Under the pieces are notes generated by a model. That model was not told the origin of the DNA. It ran no database searches and was given only the letters and a program-made list of their open reading frames with translations. From SZUA-36 sp963727635 (GTDB lineage: Bacteria > Pseudomonadota > Gammaproteobacteria > Xanthomonadales > SZUA-36), in assembly GCA_963727635.1 (NCBI GenBank), contig CAVSHP010000025.1:88308-152307 (forward strand): DNA of 64,000 nucleotides. Direction: 5' to 3'. Of this stretch, positions 46,311-56,951 are shown in pieces. How positions within the stretch are numbered: the stretch's first letter is position 1; every line of letters starts with the position of its first letter. A program made the translations under genes and the position numbers.

Positions 46311-46952
46311 GCGGTAACCTCCGCTGTCTCCGGGCCTTGTCGTTCTTGCGTTGTTCGAAGTATCCCATCGCCAGCAGAATAAAGCCGAGGGTCAGGAATC
46401 CGCCTGCCGGAAGAACCATGATGACCCAGGGTTCAAAGTTCGGGCCGAACAGCGGAAATACCGAGGAAGGCTGCCCGGTCCCAGGATCTCGCGGAAGCCA
46501 CCCATCATGACCAGCGCAATGGTGAAGCCGATACCCGTACCCATGGCGTCCAGCAGGGAACGGAACACGTTGTTCTTGGAGGAAAAGGCTTCCTGGCGCC
46601 CGAGGATCATGCAGTTCACGACGATCAGGGCAATGAACGCACCCAACTCTTTGTGCTGCGCCGGCGCGTAGGCCTGCAACAGCATGTCGGCCAGTGTCAC
46701 AAAAGTGGCGATCACCAGGATATAGGCTGAAATGCGAACTTCATTGGGGATGAAGCGCTTACAGGTCGATACCAGGACACTGGAACAGCAAATAACGAAA
46801 AAGGTGGCCGCGCTCATGGCCAGTGCATTCTTCACACTGTTGGTCACGGCCAGCGCCGGGCACAGACCCAGCATCTGGATCAGCACCGGGTTCTCATTCC
46901 AGATGCCGCGTATAAAATCCTGAGATGGTGTTGTTTTCTTCACTTGTGCCAC
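46307..46952 (-). CDS. rnfE: Rnf complex subunit RnfE (frameshifts near 3' end)
   Basis: About 215 residues, six helices, paralogous to RnfA. SQDFIRGIWNENPVLIQMLG, LCPALAVTNSVKNALAMSAA (Cys ligand), VIATFVTLADMLLQAYAP and ALIVVNCMILGRQEAFSSKN (second Cys). After GFREILGPG the frame slips; the neighbouring frame gives FGPNFEPWVIMVLPAGGFLT then GFILLAMGYFEQRKND, the expected tail. Starts with GTG at 46952. Confidence 0.87.
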
Positions 46953-47695
46953 CTTGCCCGCTGGTTCCGCGATTCTGCAGGTCTCGCGCGGGAATACCCT
47001 GGTCCAATACGGGTTCCCATTCGTCCAGACGCATGGTTAATGATACTGATCACGGCTTTCGAGGAAATGGTGGCCCCGGTGATGGTGTCGATTTCGTTGG
47101 GCTGGCCTTTGCCGGCGCCGATTTTTACACCGACAGCGGCGTGTCAGGGTCCGTTAAAAAACTGGTCGACAAAGGCCTGGTCCTTGTAAATCTTGTCGCC
47201 CAGTCCCGGGGTTTCCTTGCTGTCGAGTATTTTCATGCCCGAAAAGTTTTCGCGTAGCCGGGTCAGAGTCCGAAAATCACCATGATGACATCCTGGAATC
47301 CGGATTCCCCGCGCGAAATCGCGACACCCTTGGGCCGTGATTCGGCGTCGTGGCCAAGATAAAGACGTTTGAACTCGACTTTCTTTTGCGCCATCCGGCA
47401 TCGCCAGGGAAAGTGTGCCATCGACCAGGTAATAGGTCTCGTAATGCACGACGCCCGGCAACACCTCGTAAATGGCCAATTGCAGTTGTTCCGCCTTGTA
47501 CTTGTCAATGATCGGCTTGGTGTGCAGATTGACCAGCACGATCAGCAGGCCTGCCAGTGCGCCGGCGACGGCCAGCGTCGCCATCAGGCGAAAGGTGGAG
47601 ACCTCCTTTGGCTGCCGGCGCTTCCTGTGCTCCGGCTGCCGTGTCTGCCCGGATGTCACGTCGATGCCGGTCCTGTTGCTGTCTTCCTGGTTCAT
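46940..47695 (-). CDS. rnfG: Rnf complex subunit RnfG (frameshifts, 3' end uncertain)
   Basis: About 240 residues. One N-terminal helix (LMATLAVAGALAGLLIVLVN), periplasmic FMN-binding domain with SGMKILDSKETPGLGDKIYK and the flavinylation motif DTITGATISSKAVISI (Thr of TGAT carries FMN after ApbE action). Frame breaks lie near 47400 and 47260. A TGA at 47144-47146 interrupts GP/TPLSV, where two surplus T would account for it. The end could be at 46940 or a little further left, overlapping rnfE. ATG overlaps the rnfD stop. Confidence 0.82.
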
Positions 47696-48700
47696 TTCGC
47701 GGCCTCCTTTTTCTTGCCGGAGGTTCCGAACAGGCGTGGCTGCGTGGCGCGGTTGATAAAGGGCACCAGGGCATTCATCAGCAGGATGGAATACATCACG
47801 CCTTCAGGCAGACCACCCCAGACCCGGATGATCACCACCAGGAAACCGATTCCAATACCAAAAATCCAGCAACCCTTGTTGCTGACCGGCGAGGTCACCA
47901 TGTCGGTCGCCATGTACCAGGCGCCCAGCATCATGCCGCCTGAAAACAGCATGAACAGGGGTGGAAACTGCGAGATGCCAAGTGGCATAGAAAAGACCGG
48001 AAACCACAAAGGTGGAAACAAAAATACTGACCGGGATATGCCAGTTCAAATGCCCGCGGAAGGCCAGGTAAATACCACCCAGCATAATCAGCAGGGCCGA
48101 GGTTTCACCCAGCGAGCCGCCGGTGTTTCCGAAGAACAGGTCGAAAAGCGGTGTAATGACCGGGTTATCGCCGAACTTCAGATTGCCCAGCGGGGTTGCC
48201 GCGGTGACGGTATCCACCACCGGGCTGATAAAGGGCAGGGCGAAGATGTCGCCCCGCAGAAGTCGACCAGTGCTCGGTCCTGGCCGGCCAGGTGGTAATG
48301 GCCACTGGGAAAGCAGCCTGCAGGAAAGCACGTCCGACCAGGGCCGGGTTGAAGATATTCTGCCCCAGTCCGCCAAAGATGATCTTGCCGAAGGCCATGC
48401 CGAATACGCCGCCCAGGAAGGCCATCCAGAGTGGAAACCCGGGTGGCAGTGTCAGGCCCAGCAACAGGCCGGTGATCATCGCCGAACCATCCGCCAGCGA
48501 GCCCGGGCGGGATCCGAACAGGCGTTCTGTCACCAGGCAACCGGCGATACTTGCCAGCAGAACCAAGATGGCGCTGGGTCCGAAGAAATAGATCGATGCA
48601 GCGATAACCGGCAGCAGGCTGATCACCACTGACCACATGATCTTGTGGTCGAATCGGCCGACCGCACGTGCGGTGAGGCGGTTATTTTGACGTATGTCAT
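47692..48700 (-). CDS. rnfD: Rnf complex subunit RnfD (several frameshifts)
   Basis: About 335 residues, membrane subunit with covalent FMN. Start MTYVKITASPHVRSADSTT, then KIMWSVVISLLPVIAASIYF, GSLADGSAMITGLLLGLTLP, ALVGRAFLQAAFPVAITTW, and the flavinylation segment VDTVTAATPLGNLKFGDNPV (Thr of AAT). Later GETSALLIMLGGIYLAFRGH and IRVWGGLPEGVMYSILLMNA. Breaks near 48640, 48290 and 48000. Together with RnfG it forms the flavin relay on the membrane. Confidence 0.85.
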
Positions 48701-50058
48701 AGGAAACGGATCCAGGGTAAGGCTCGATAGGCATGATTTGGGCAATCTTCTCAGTTGTGTTTTTGACATGGCGAACAACTGGGACAGGGGAATGTTGGAC
48801 GGGCAGACAAACGAGCAGCAGCCGCACAGCATGCAGTCATTCAGATGGGCATCCTGCACCATTTCTTCGTAACGCTCCGCCTTTGCCAGTTCACCCAGCA
48901 ACTGTGGATTCAGGAATATCGGGCAGGCTTCGAGGCATTTTCCGCAGCGGATACAGGGCAGGATTTCCTGCCGTTTGCACTCGTCCTGGAAAGAATCAGG
49001 ATACCGCCCGTGGCCTTCAGGATGGGCACGTCGAGATTGGCTTGGCCTGTCCCATCATCGGGACCGCCAAAAACGATTTCGGCCGCATCTTCGGTAAAGC
49101 CGCCGCAGTGTTCGATCACATCACGCAGCTTGGTGCCGAACGGGATTTTCCAGTTGCCGGGCTGACGGATACCGCGACCGGATACGGTAATGATACGTTC
49201 GATCAGCGGGTGCCCGGTTTCAAATACCGCGGCCACATTGGCGGCGGTGGCGACATTCTGCACCATGCGCGCCAATGGCGCTCGGCAGGGCGCCGGACGG
49301 CACCTCGCGGCCCATGACGGCCTTGATCAGCATCTTTTCTGCGCCCTGCGGATACTTGACCGTCAATGGCTGCACCGTGGCGTCGAGATCGGCAGGCTTG
49401 GTCTTGCGCATCATTTCGATGGCATCGGGCTTGTTGTTCTCGATACCGATCACGCAACGCGTGATACCCAGCGCCTTGAGGGCAATGCGGATACCTTCGT
49501 AGACCTTTTCCGGTTGTTCGAGCATGACGCGGTGATCCGAGGTCAGGTAGGGTTCACACTCGCATCCGTTGATCAGCAACAAATCAATCGGCTGGTCCTT
49601 CGGCGGACACAACTTGACGTGGGATGGAAATGCCGCGCCTCCCAGACCGACGATACCCGCCCTGGCGATTTCCTTGGAAAGATCCTCCTCTTTGACGTCC
49701 TGCCAGCGCGGAACACCATGCGGTTCCTGCGCATTTGCGACGAACTCGGATCCACGCTGATTCGGATGGACGGCATCATCTGCCCGTTGGGATGCGGCCA
49801 CAGTTCGATCGACTTGACCGTGCCGCTGGCTGTCGCATGCACCGTGGAGGAAATAAAGCCGGACGCCTCCGCGATCACGTCGCCCCGTTCGACACGGTCA
49901 CCGGGTTTGACCAGTGCTTTCGCCGGTACGCCGATATGCTGTGACAGTGGCAGTATGACTTCCTTCGGAAAGGGAAATCGCTTCGAGGGGATACCCGAAG
50001 TGATTTCCTTGTTTTCCGGCGGATGCACCCCGTGCTTAAAACTCGGTAAACCTCTCAT
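48697..50058 (-). CDS. rnfC: Rnf complex subunit RnfC (several frameshifts)
   Basis: About 450 residues, peripheral NADH/FMN subunit. N terminus MRGLPSFKHGVHPPENKEIT and LVKPGDRVERGDVIAEASGF. Next GIVGLGGAAFPSHVKLCPPK (nucleotide loop), LLINGCECEPYLTSDHRVML, GVPSGALPSAIGA-like and FGTKLRDVIEHCGGF. Two ferredoxin motifs close it: EILPCIRCGKCLEACPIF and NDCMLCGCCSFVCPSNIPLS. Breaks near 49760, 49275, 48990 and 48770. A TTG at 50088 overlapping the nifJ stop is an alternative start. It accepts NAD(H) and passes electrons to the membrane subunits. Confidence 0.85.
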
Positions 50059-50084
50059 AGTTTTAGGGCCTGATTGTCCTTGAC

Positions 50085-53000
50085 TCAATTGAAAGGTTCA
50101 GCGCGCTTGATCAACTTATCCAAATCCTTTTCCTTTGGATTCAGCGGGTCACCCGGGTGAATACACTCGGCAGGACAACCCTCGGCCGCAATCACCAGCT
50201 GTTTGAAGGTTCCCGCCTTGGCGTCACCGATGACGGCCTGTTGGTCATCGTTATAGACGAACATCTTCGGGTTGACCTTCAGACAGTCATCACAGGACGT
50301 ACAACGCACCGTGTCGATATAGGGTTCGTTGCCCAGGACTTCATCTTCTGCTTCAGCGCTTGATGCAGCGACCGCCGCCGGGGCTGCCTTGGCCGCTGGC
50401 GCAGACGCGGGAGCAGCCGAGGTTGCCTTTGCTACGCTGGCGGGTGCTGAAATACTGAAGTCTGCCGGGGCCTGGAAAGCGGGACCATTCCAGTTTTCCG
50501 CTTTTTCCAGCAATTCCGCGACCGTCTTATTGGCGTTGCCCTTGAGCAGGCCTTCAGCCATTCTTCTCGCGATCAGTAACGGGTACTGGGTGGTCAGCTT
50601 GGCGATCTTTGCCTCGTATTCGGTGGTCAGCTCCGCGAGCCGTGCATCGAGTTCCTCGGTCAGGCTGCCGGTCACCGCGTCGCGCATGTTATCCGAAACA
50701 TCGAGACCGGCGATTTCCTTCAGTTGTAACCAGTGGCGCTGGCGTTCCTTGGCAAGCTTTGCAATCTCGTCGGAGACCGTCATCTTGCTCAGGTGCCGCT
50801 GGGCGTCGACCGTGTATATAAAGGCCGTCGCATCTTCGCGTTCATCCTCATCCATTTCCAGGTACTCGTGGAAGGGAACGAGGTTGTCTTCGTCCTTGGC
50901 CATCTTGAAGTGCTTGCGGAAACGCGCTTCACCGAGCGCCCAGTCCGCCGTCGTGACCGGCAGGGTGAGTTTCTGTTCCTCACCGGTATCATCGACAAAG
51001 GCCAATTCGTAGCTCGTCCAGGTGTCATGCGGTGACGGGTTACCTTCGAGATCGATACACTCGGAGAAGGTGGTGCCCCTGTCCGGATCGAAAACGATGT
51101 TTGGCACGGCACGGCTTTCCAGCGCCAACCTGGCGGCGTCGGGCGCGCCAAAATCGGCCAGACCCCACTCGGGAGGACACGGTGTATTGAGGATGAACAG
51201 CGCCGGCCGCCTGGCCTGCAGACCCTTCAGCACGTTCTGGATCAGGTGGGATGGCGTGGCCTGCGATGACTGCATCACGAACACGCCCCGGTGGGCAATT
51301 GCGATCAGGGCAAGTTCTTTACGAACCTCTTCCTTGCCATGGTGTTCCATGCCGTATTCGGCCATGTCGGATACCTGGCTGGTAAAGCCCGAGGTACAGG
51401 CCTGGCCGCCGGTATTGGAATAGACCTGCGTATCTACGACCACGACACGGATCGGCTTGTTGGTCGCCATGACCCTCGACAGGTTCTGGAAACCGATATC
51501 CATCATCGCACCGTCACCACCGACCGCGAACAGCGGCGGACACAGGGTGAACTCATCGTTGCTGAACTGTTGCCATTCGAATTCGGAGAAAAACTTCTCG
51601 TCTTCGACGGCATCGTATGTATCGGACAACAGTTTTTCGGCGCGGCGGAGGTGTATAAATCCGTCGGCCATCTTGCGCATATGACCTTCAAAAACACCGA
51701 CCGCCACCGATGGCGCATCCTGGAACAGGTGGTTGACCCATGGGAACGGGTAGGGGTTGTAGGGATAGGACGAACCCCAGACCGAACTGCAACCCGTCGA
51801 GTTCGTGAAGCCGAGATGCGCACGGCCACGGCCACTCGGGCCTTCCTCGTAACGCCACTTCAGGTCTTTCAGTTCGTCGATGGTCTTGCGGATCAGCAGT
51901 ACGCGTGCTTTTTTGTCGCCGCTGAGCGAAACCGAAAGGTCGTTCGCATCGTCGGGTACGTCCTTCAGATCCGTTTCAGAAATCAAGATCGCATGGGCTT
52001 TTTCATCCAGTTCCCGGATCAGGCGGCCCAGTTCCTTCACATGTGCTTCGACACGCGGCGTCATAAAGGCGTTGACCGTGGACAACAGCAGGTGGATGGT
52101 GGTTTTTTCACCGCAACCCATGCAGGCGCCGTCACCACCGGTCATGGACATGTAATTGCTTTGTTTCAGCAGCAACGATGACATCACACCGATGCCTTCA
52201 TCGAGACTCGAAATCTTGATGTAGTGATCATCGGTCTCAGGCAGGTTGCGCCACAGTTTCCAGTTTGATTCCAGGGTCTCCTGGTATTCGTCCGTCTGAC
52301 GTACGCTCTTCAGTGCGCCATCGGCACACACGGCGACACAGATATCGCAGCCCTTACAGGTCTCCGGGTTGACGGTGATCGACAACAGGCCGCCTGAACC
52401 CTTCTTCTTGTTTTCAGGCAAATCGAAGAACGGTGCGGTCTTGGCCAGCGGGAAGTCTGCAAGCGAGGCATAAACCAGGTTGTACTGGGCATCGACCTCG
52501 GCACGCCGTTCGACATCCCAATTGGATTTTGCCGCAACCGTTGAATAGGCCTGTGACAGCACATTTGAGTAGGTCTTGAAGGTGCCGCTCGAGATGATCT
52601 TGCGTGACTCGTTGCCCAGGTTTTTGATCAACTGGGAGAAACGCGACAGGGGGTTTTCCGGTGTCGCGATGGTCCTGACGGCAGCTTCGAGAACCTCTTC
52701 AACGGTGCTGACCACGCCCGGGATCGCGGAGTCCGGACACTGGGTCCAGCACTTGGCGCAACCGGTGCACTTTTCGGGTTCAAATTCAGGTACATTGAAA
52801 CGCACCGCCGACATATTGCGCATGCTTGAGGTCGCCGCGGGAATTGCTGCAATGGCGGTGAACGGGTCGGCAATGATGTCCTTTCCGGTTTTGTACTGAA
52901 CACACACCTGGTTCCAGAAGTCGGCCTGGTTGCCAAGCCCGACAGCAGAATCAATACCGGCCATGGCGTGCGGGATCAGCGGCAGCAACTCTTCGTGTCC

Positions 53001-55115
53001 TTCGTCGAGGAAATCTTCAAGCTCGAGTTTCTTGACTTCGTCGAATCCGCGGGAGATGACACGAACATTGTCTTCAACGACACGTTCGCCCAGGTGTCCA
53101 AATTTCTTGTTCAGCTGTTTGCGAATACCTTCAAACAAGCGCTCCCGGGTCAAATCGTGTGTCTTCATTAACGGCGCTGCATGGAAGAACGCACCCATAA
53201 AGGCCACGCCCTGCATACGGAAACGCAGTTCGGCTTTGGAGGCTTCCGACAGTGCAATATTAAAACCGTCAACGGCATAGACCTTGATTTTCTTTGCCCG
53301 TATGGTGCTCTGCGCAGTTTTCGGAAAACTGTTCCACAGTTCTTCACCGGAAAGTTCGCTCTGGATGATGAACACTCCGCCCTCGCAAAGGCCGGCGAGC
53401 GGGTCTGAATGCAGGAACACATTGGGATCGGGCGAGAGCACAACGTTGACGTGTTTGAGTTCGCAATTCAGGCGGACCGGTTCGTGCGACAACATCGCGT
53501 AGAAAGTTGTTGGCTGGCCTTTCTTCTCAGAACCATACTTGGGGTTGGCCTTGATGTGCATACCGAGTAATTGGGCAGCGGTCATCGCCAGGTTCTTGCC
53601 CATGGTGATGGCGCCCCAGCCACCGACCGAGTGAATACGCAGTTCTACCGAGTCTTCCGGGAACAGGTTCAGGTCACCGGCGGAGGGTAGTGCCAGGTCA
53701 CCGACGTGCGGATAATCGGCAAGAATTTTCTCTTGCCATATCTGCATTTTCGGCATCCGGGTATCTTTCTGGATAAACTCGAAACCGAGGTAGAACTGGC
53801 GCTGTTTGCGTCCGTCTTCGAGCATGTTGTTGATCGCGGCAACGAGGTCACCGGGTTGCAGGTCGCGGCTGCCCATGCCGAAACAGGCCGAGTACAGATC
53901 GGGGATCTGCTCGGGCCGCAGCGCCGCCAGTCTTGCGTACGGTACAGACGCCTTTTTGTCTTTGCTGGCCCGGCCGTTTTCAGCCGCCTGCGCCATGGCG
54001 GCGCGGACTTCGCGGATCATCGGCAATTCAACCGCCAGTGGCTGATCGGTACGTTCCATGACGACCACGCCTTTCTTGCCGGCCAGGATATGCGAGAGCA
54101 AATCGGCCGGGAATGGCCGGAACATGACCATATCGACCACGCCGACCTTGATACCGCGGGCTTTGCGCATGTAATCCGCGACGACTTCGGCGTTACAGAT
54201 CACCGAACCCTGTCCGAGGATGACGTACTCTGCGTCCTCCATCTTGTAACCCATTACGCGGTGGTACTCGCGACCCGACAGTGCGGCGTACTCCGCCATC
54301 GCCTGGTCGGCCAGGTCTGCGATGTGATCGAAATAGAAGGGACGCTGGGCGGCGACGCCCTGTGCGTACGATTCCTGGTTCTGCACCGTGCCCAGCATCG
54401 CCGGGTAATCAAAATTGTACAGTTCGGGGATGCGGCGCCGTTTATTGCCAAACACGGCGCGTTGTGCGCCGGTAGGTGAGTCGATGATATCCGCCGGATC
54501 ACCCAGGTATTCCTTGATCAGTGCGCGTTCGGGTTCAAAATATGATTCGATGACGTGACTGGTCAGAAAACCGTCCTGTGCACATATGCCCGGGTTCAGT
54601 GAAAGTTCCGCGGTCCGGTGCGCGATCAGGTTGAGGTCGGCAACACTCTGTACATCCTTGGCGAACAGCTGGAAAAAGCCCGTGTCATCAACGGCGTGAT
54701 AGTCATCATGGCCGGCGTGGACATTCAGTGAATGCTTGGTCATGGCCCGGCAGGCCACGTTCAGGACATAGGTCAAACGCTTGCCGACCGCCGCGTAAAG
54801 CGACTCGTGCATGTAGGCAATACCCTGGCCGCTTGAGAAGTTGGTCGAGCGCAGGCCGATCATGCTCATACCGGCCGTGACGCCCGCCGCGGCGTGTTCA
54901 CCTTCGGGTTCGAAGAAGATCAGCTGACGGCCATTGACGTTTTTCTGCCCCCGCGCAACCGCGGAAGCCCAACCTTCACCCATCTGTGTGGACGGTGTAA
55001 TCGGATATGCACCGGCCGCCTCGCTTCCAGCGGTTTCCATGGTTACAACCGCGGCGCTACCGTCGTCGGTTTTGAATACGCCCGGATACTTGACCTCTTT
55101 GATTACCTGACTCAT
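50085..55115 (-). CDS. nifJ: Pyruvate:ferredoxin (flavodoxin) oxidoreductase with fused C-terminal ferredoxin
   Basis: 1676 residues, one intact frame. Interconverts pyruvate + CoA and acetyl-CoA + CO2 with ferredoxin. Domain I: AAGAYPITPSTQMGEGWASA near residue 40. The 2x[4Fe-4S] domain has KCTGCAKCWTQCPDSAI (about 782) and TCKGCDICVAVCADGAL (about 918). Next GGDGACMGCGEKT (proximal cluster), and the TPP motif FAVGGDGAMMDIGFQNLSRV (about 1197) with QVYSNTGGQACTSG. Beyond the usual length (about 1170-1230) there is extra sequence, an Ala-rich linker (about 1555-1590) and a ferredoxin module RCTSCDDCLKVNPKMFVYND (about 1603) with a distal GCPAECIHPG. It sits between rnfB and rnfC. Confidence 0.92.
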   Translation of the reverse strand: MSQVIKEVKYPGVFKTDDGSAAVVTMETAGSEAAGAYPITPSTQMGEGWASAVARGQKNVNGRQLIFFEPEGEHAAAGVTAGMSMIGLRSTNFSSGQGIAYMHESLYAAVGKRLTYVLNVACRAMTKHSLNVHAGHDDYHAVDDTGFFQLFAKDVQSVADLNLIAHRTAELSLNPGICAQDGFLTSHVIESYFEPERALIKEYLGDPADIIDSPTGAQRAVFGNKRRRIPELYNFDYPAMLGTVQNQESYAQGVAAQRPFYFDHIADLADQAMAEYAALSGREYHRVMGYKMEDAEYVILGQGSVICNAEVVADYMRKARGIKVGVVDMVMFRPFPADLLSHILAGKKGVVVMERTDQPLAVELPMIREVRAAMAQAAENGRASKDKKASVPYARLAALRPEQIPDLYSACFGMGSRDLQPGDLVAAINNMLEDGRKQRQFYLGFEFIQKDTRMPKMQIWQEKILADYPHVGDLALPSAGDLNLFPEDSVELRIHSVGGWGAITMGKNLAMTAAQLLGMHIKANPKYGSEKKGQPTTFYAMLSHEPVRLNCELKHVNVVLSPDPNVFLHSDPLAGLCEGGVFIIQSELSGEELWNSFPKTAQSTIRAKKIKVYAVDGFNIALSEASKAELRFRMQGVAFMGAFFHAAPLMKTHDLTRERLFEGIRKQLNKKFGHLGERVVEDNVRVISRGFDEVKKLELEDFLDEGHEELLPLIPHAMAGIDSAVGLGNQADFWNQVCVQYKTGKDIIADPFTAIAAIPAATSSMRNMSAVRFNVPEFEPEKCTGCAKCWTQCPDSAIPGVVSTVEEVLEAAVRTIATPENPLSRFSQLIKNLGNESRKIISSGTFKTYSNVLSQAYSTVAAKSNWDVERRAEVDAQYNLVYASLADFPLAKTAPFFDLPENKKKGSGGLLSITVNPETCKGCDICVAVCADGALKSVRQTDEYQETLESNWKLWRNLPETDDHYIKISSLDEGIGVMSSLLLKQSNYMSMTGGDGACMGCGEKTTIHLLLSTVNAFMTPRVEAHVKELGRLIRELDEKAHAILISETDLKDVPDDANDLSVSLSGDKKARVLLIRKTIDELKDLKWRYEEGPSGRGRAHLGFTNSTGCSSVWGSSYPYNPYPFPWVNHLFQDAPSVAVGVFEGHMRKMADGFIHLRRAEKLLSDTYDAVEDEKFFSEFEWQQFSNDEFTLCPPLFAVGGDGAMMDIGFQNLSRVMATNKPIRVVVVDTQVYSNTGGQACTSGFTSQVSDMAEYGMEHHGKEEVRKELALIAIAHRGVFVMQSSQATPSHLIQNVLKGLQARRPALFILNTPCPPEWGLADFGAPDAARLALESRAVPNIVFDPDRGTTFSECIDLEGNPSPHDTWTSYELAFVDDTGEEQKLTLPVTTADWALGEARFRKHFKMAKDEDNLVPFHEYLEMDEDEREDATAFIYTVDAQRHLSKMTVSDEIAKLAKERQRHWLQLKEIAGLDVSDNMRDAVTGSLTEELDARLAELTTEYEAKIAKLTTQYPLLIARRMAEGLLKGNANKTVAELLEKAENWNGPAFQAPADFSISAPASVAKATSAAPASAPAAKAAPAAVAASSAEAEDEVLGNEPYIDTVRCTSCDDCLKVNPKMFVYNDDQQAVIGDAKAGTFKQLVIAAEGCPAECIHPGDPLNPKEKDLDKLIKRAEPFN

Positions 55116-55963
55116 ACGACTTTCTTCTCCAGCTCAATCGAGCTTTCTTTGAACTGCTGTCCTTCAACCCAGACGATGGCCCCGGTGGGGCAGCGTGAAA
55201 TTGCTTTCGGGTCAGTCAGCGCGTTCTTCTCATAATTGATAACAGCCAGGTTGTTGATGATCTCAATCACCCCGGGCTCCGAATCGGCAACACATCGGTT
55301 GCAGGTGTTACAGGCGACGCTGCAGAGATCTTCCGCCGCATCACCCTTTAACAAATTCTTGCACTGTACGATCAGCTTCTGCTCGATGGGCATCAGCTCA
55401 AACAAATCCTTGGGACAGGCGACGACACAATCATTGCACGCCGTACAGCGCTCGGGTATCACCACCGGCAACAGGTCGTCGTTCATGTAAATGGCGTCGA
55501 GCAGGCAGGCCTGCTCGCAGTCGCCCAGGCCCAGGCATCCCCAGTTGCATGCCTTGCCGCCGCCTGCAACTGCCGCCGCTGCCTTACATGTCTCGATACC
55601 TGAATAGTCCGAATTGCGCGCCGCTTCGTTCTTGCCGCCAGCGCAGAGCAGACGGGCTACGCGTTTACTCGCCTGGCCGGCGTCAACTCCCAGGTAACTG
55701 GCGACGTCATTGATATCTTCCGAACCCATTACCGTGCAGTTGGATGGTTGCAGTCTGCCGGTGACCAGGCCTTCTGCAAAGGCGCGGCAACCGGGCTGTC
55801 CGCAGGCGCCGCAGTTGGAGTTTGGCAGCAACTGCTCCACCTCGTTGATACGCGGGTCTTCCCAGACATAGAACTTCTTGTTCGCCATCGCGATCAGGAA
55901 GCCGAAGAAGAGACCCACTCCGCCGAGTATCAGGGCTGAATCCAATATGGGGTTTCCGGTCAT
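55112..55963 (-). CDS. rnfB: Rnf complex ferredoxin-oxidising subunit RnfB
   Basis: 283 residues. N-terminal membrane helix (ILDSALILGGVGLFFGFLIA), then the Fe-S domain SNCGACGQPGCRAFAEGLVT with downstream Cys. ERCTACNDCVVACPKDLFEL and CSVACNTCNRCVADSEPGVI are ferredoxin-type CxxCxxCxxxC motifs. It takes electrons from reduced ferredoxin and hands them to the complex. AGGGA lies 7 bases before ATG 55963; its stop overlaps the nifJ start. Detached from rnfC by nifJ, unlike usual rnf operons. Confidence 0.9.
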   Translation of the reverse strand: MTGNPILDSALILGGVGLFFGFLIAMANKKFYVWEDPRINEVEQLLPNSNCGACGQPGCRAFAEGLVTGRLQPSNCTVMGSEDINDVASYLGVDAGQASKRVARLLCAGGKNEAARNSDYSGIETCKAAAAVAGGGKACNWGCLGLGDCEQACLLDAIYMNDDLLPVVIPERCTACNDCVVACPKDLFELMPIEQKLIVQCKNLLKGDAAEDLCSVACNTCNRCVADSEPGVIEIINNLAVINYEKNALTDPKAISRCPTGAIVWVEGQQFKESSIELEKKVV

Positions 55964-55979
55964 CAATCAATCCCTGCCG

Positions 55980-56951
55980 CTAAGCGGACAAATCGGCCAG
56001 GTTGGTTTGGCTTAACAGCCAGGCGGATAGTTTACCGGCAGGATCCGATGCCGCTTCACCGGCAATTTCAGGGGGCACCGAGAGGGATTCCAGCAGGGCG
56101 TAATCCTCTGCCTGTTGCGCCGGGCTGATGCCGCCGATGGGCCGTTTCCTGACCTCTTTTGGAAAGGTGATGGAGACAAATCTTTCATAGGTGGTCGAGC
56201 CCGCTGACGGATCGTGTACGAAACTGACCGCGGTGTCCGGCAGGAACGCGGCAACCGCGATTCCCTTGTAGGCGCTAAAGGCCTTGAGGTCCGGATCGCC
56301 AGTGATCTGCTGGACAAATACCCGTGGGGAGATAACCCGTGACAGGGCTGCCGCCGGTGCGTCACCGCGGACCACGAAAACGATCTTCATATTAGTGTCG
56401 AGCAATGGCACGATCGATGACGGTTTGAAGTCCGCACCGGAAACATTGACCACGAGGGCAGGCGCCAGGGCGCGTTCCGAGCTATTCCATGTCGAGTACG
56501 GGAATCTCATCAGGGACTCCGCGTGCTTGTCTTCCTTGTAAGCGCCATTTCTGGCCAGGTCGACGACCCGCGCCGCCGCAAACGCACGTCCGATATGCGC
56601 CAGTTTGACGCTCAGCTGGTGGCCGAGACCCCGGCCTTCAACCGTATCAATGACAAACAGGCTGTCGCCCTCGGCCAGCAGGTTCTTCAGGATCTCCTGC
56701 GCAGCGTGCACGGGTGCTGCGGCTTCTGACGCTATGTGCTTTGGCTTGGGTGCAAACGAATTGAATCGTTCCAGGTTGACCTTGCCCTTGGCGAAAAATC
56801 CGAGCGCTTCTGAACGATCGGCTTCGGTATCACCATCGCCTGCCAGCATACCGCGCACCTGTGCATAGGTCACGGTCAGGGCGGCGTGGAACTGGTCTAT
56901 GCGTGAACGAACTGCATTCAGTGCACAGGCTTTTTGTTCTTCAAACTGCAT
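55980..56951 (-). CDS. Unrecognised protein encoded between korB and rnfB
   Basis: About 323 residues, soluble, no signal peptide, no helix long enough to span a membrane and no Cys cluster. Features: an N-terminal helical part (SRIDQFHAALTVTYAQVRGM), EILKNLLAEGDSLFVIDTVE, a middle part with ARVVDLARNGAYKEDKHAES and FPYSTWNSSERALAPALVVN, and a Pro/Gly turn GGISPAQQAEDYALLESLSV near the end. The ATG overlaps the korB stop (ATGCAGTTTGA), and rnfB follows 16 bases later, so it is embedded in the operon. I do not recognise the family. Context suggests an accessory or regulatory partner of the oxidoreductases or Rnf. Confidence 0.75.
   Translation of the reverse strand: MQFEEQKACALNAVRSRIDQFHAALTVTYAQVRGMLAGDGDTEADRSEALGFFAKGKVNLERFNSFAPKPKHIASEAAAPVHAAQEILKNLLAEGDSLFVIDTVEGRGLGHQLSVKLAHIGRAFAAARVVDLARNGAYKEDKHAESLMRFPYSTWNSSERALAPALVVNVSGADFKPSSIVPLLDTNMKIVFVVRGDAPAAALSRVISPRVFVQQITGDPDLKAFSAYKGIAVAAFLPDTAVSFVHDPSAGSTTYERFVSITFPKEVRKRPIGGISPAQQAEDYALLESLSVPPEIAGEAASDPAGKLSAWLLSQTNLADLSA

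Noticed and set aside
51291..52181. 296-codon plus-strand frame within nifJ
   Set aside because: Shadow of the 1676-residue nifJ frame, which carries all cofactor motifs.
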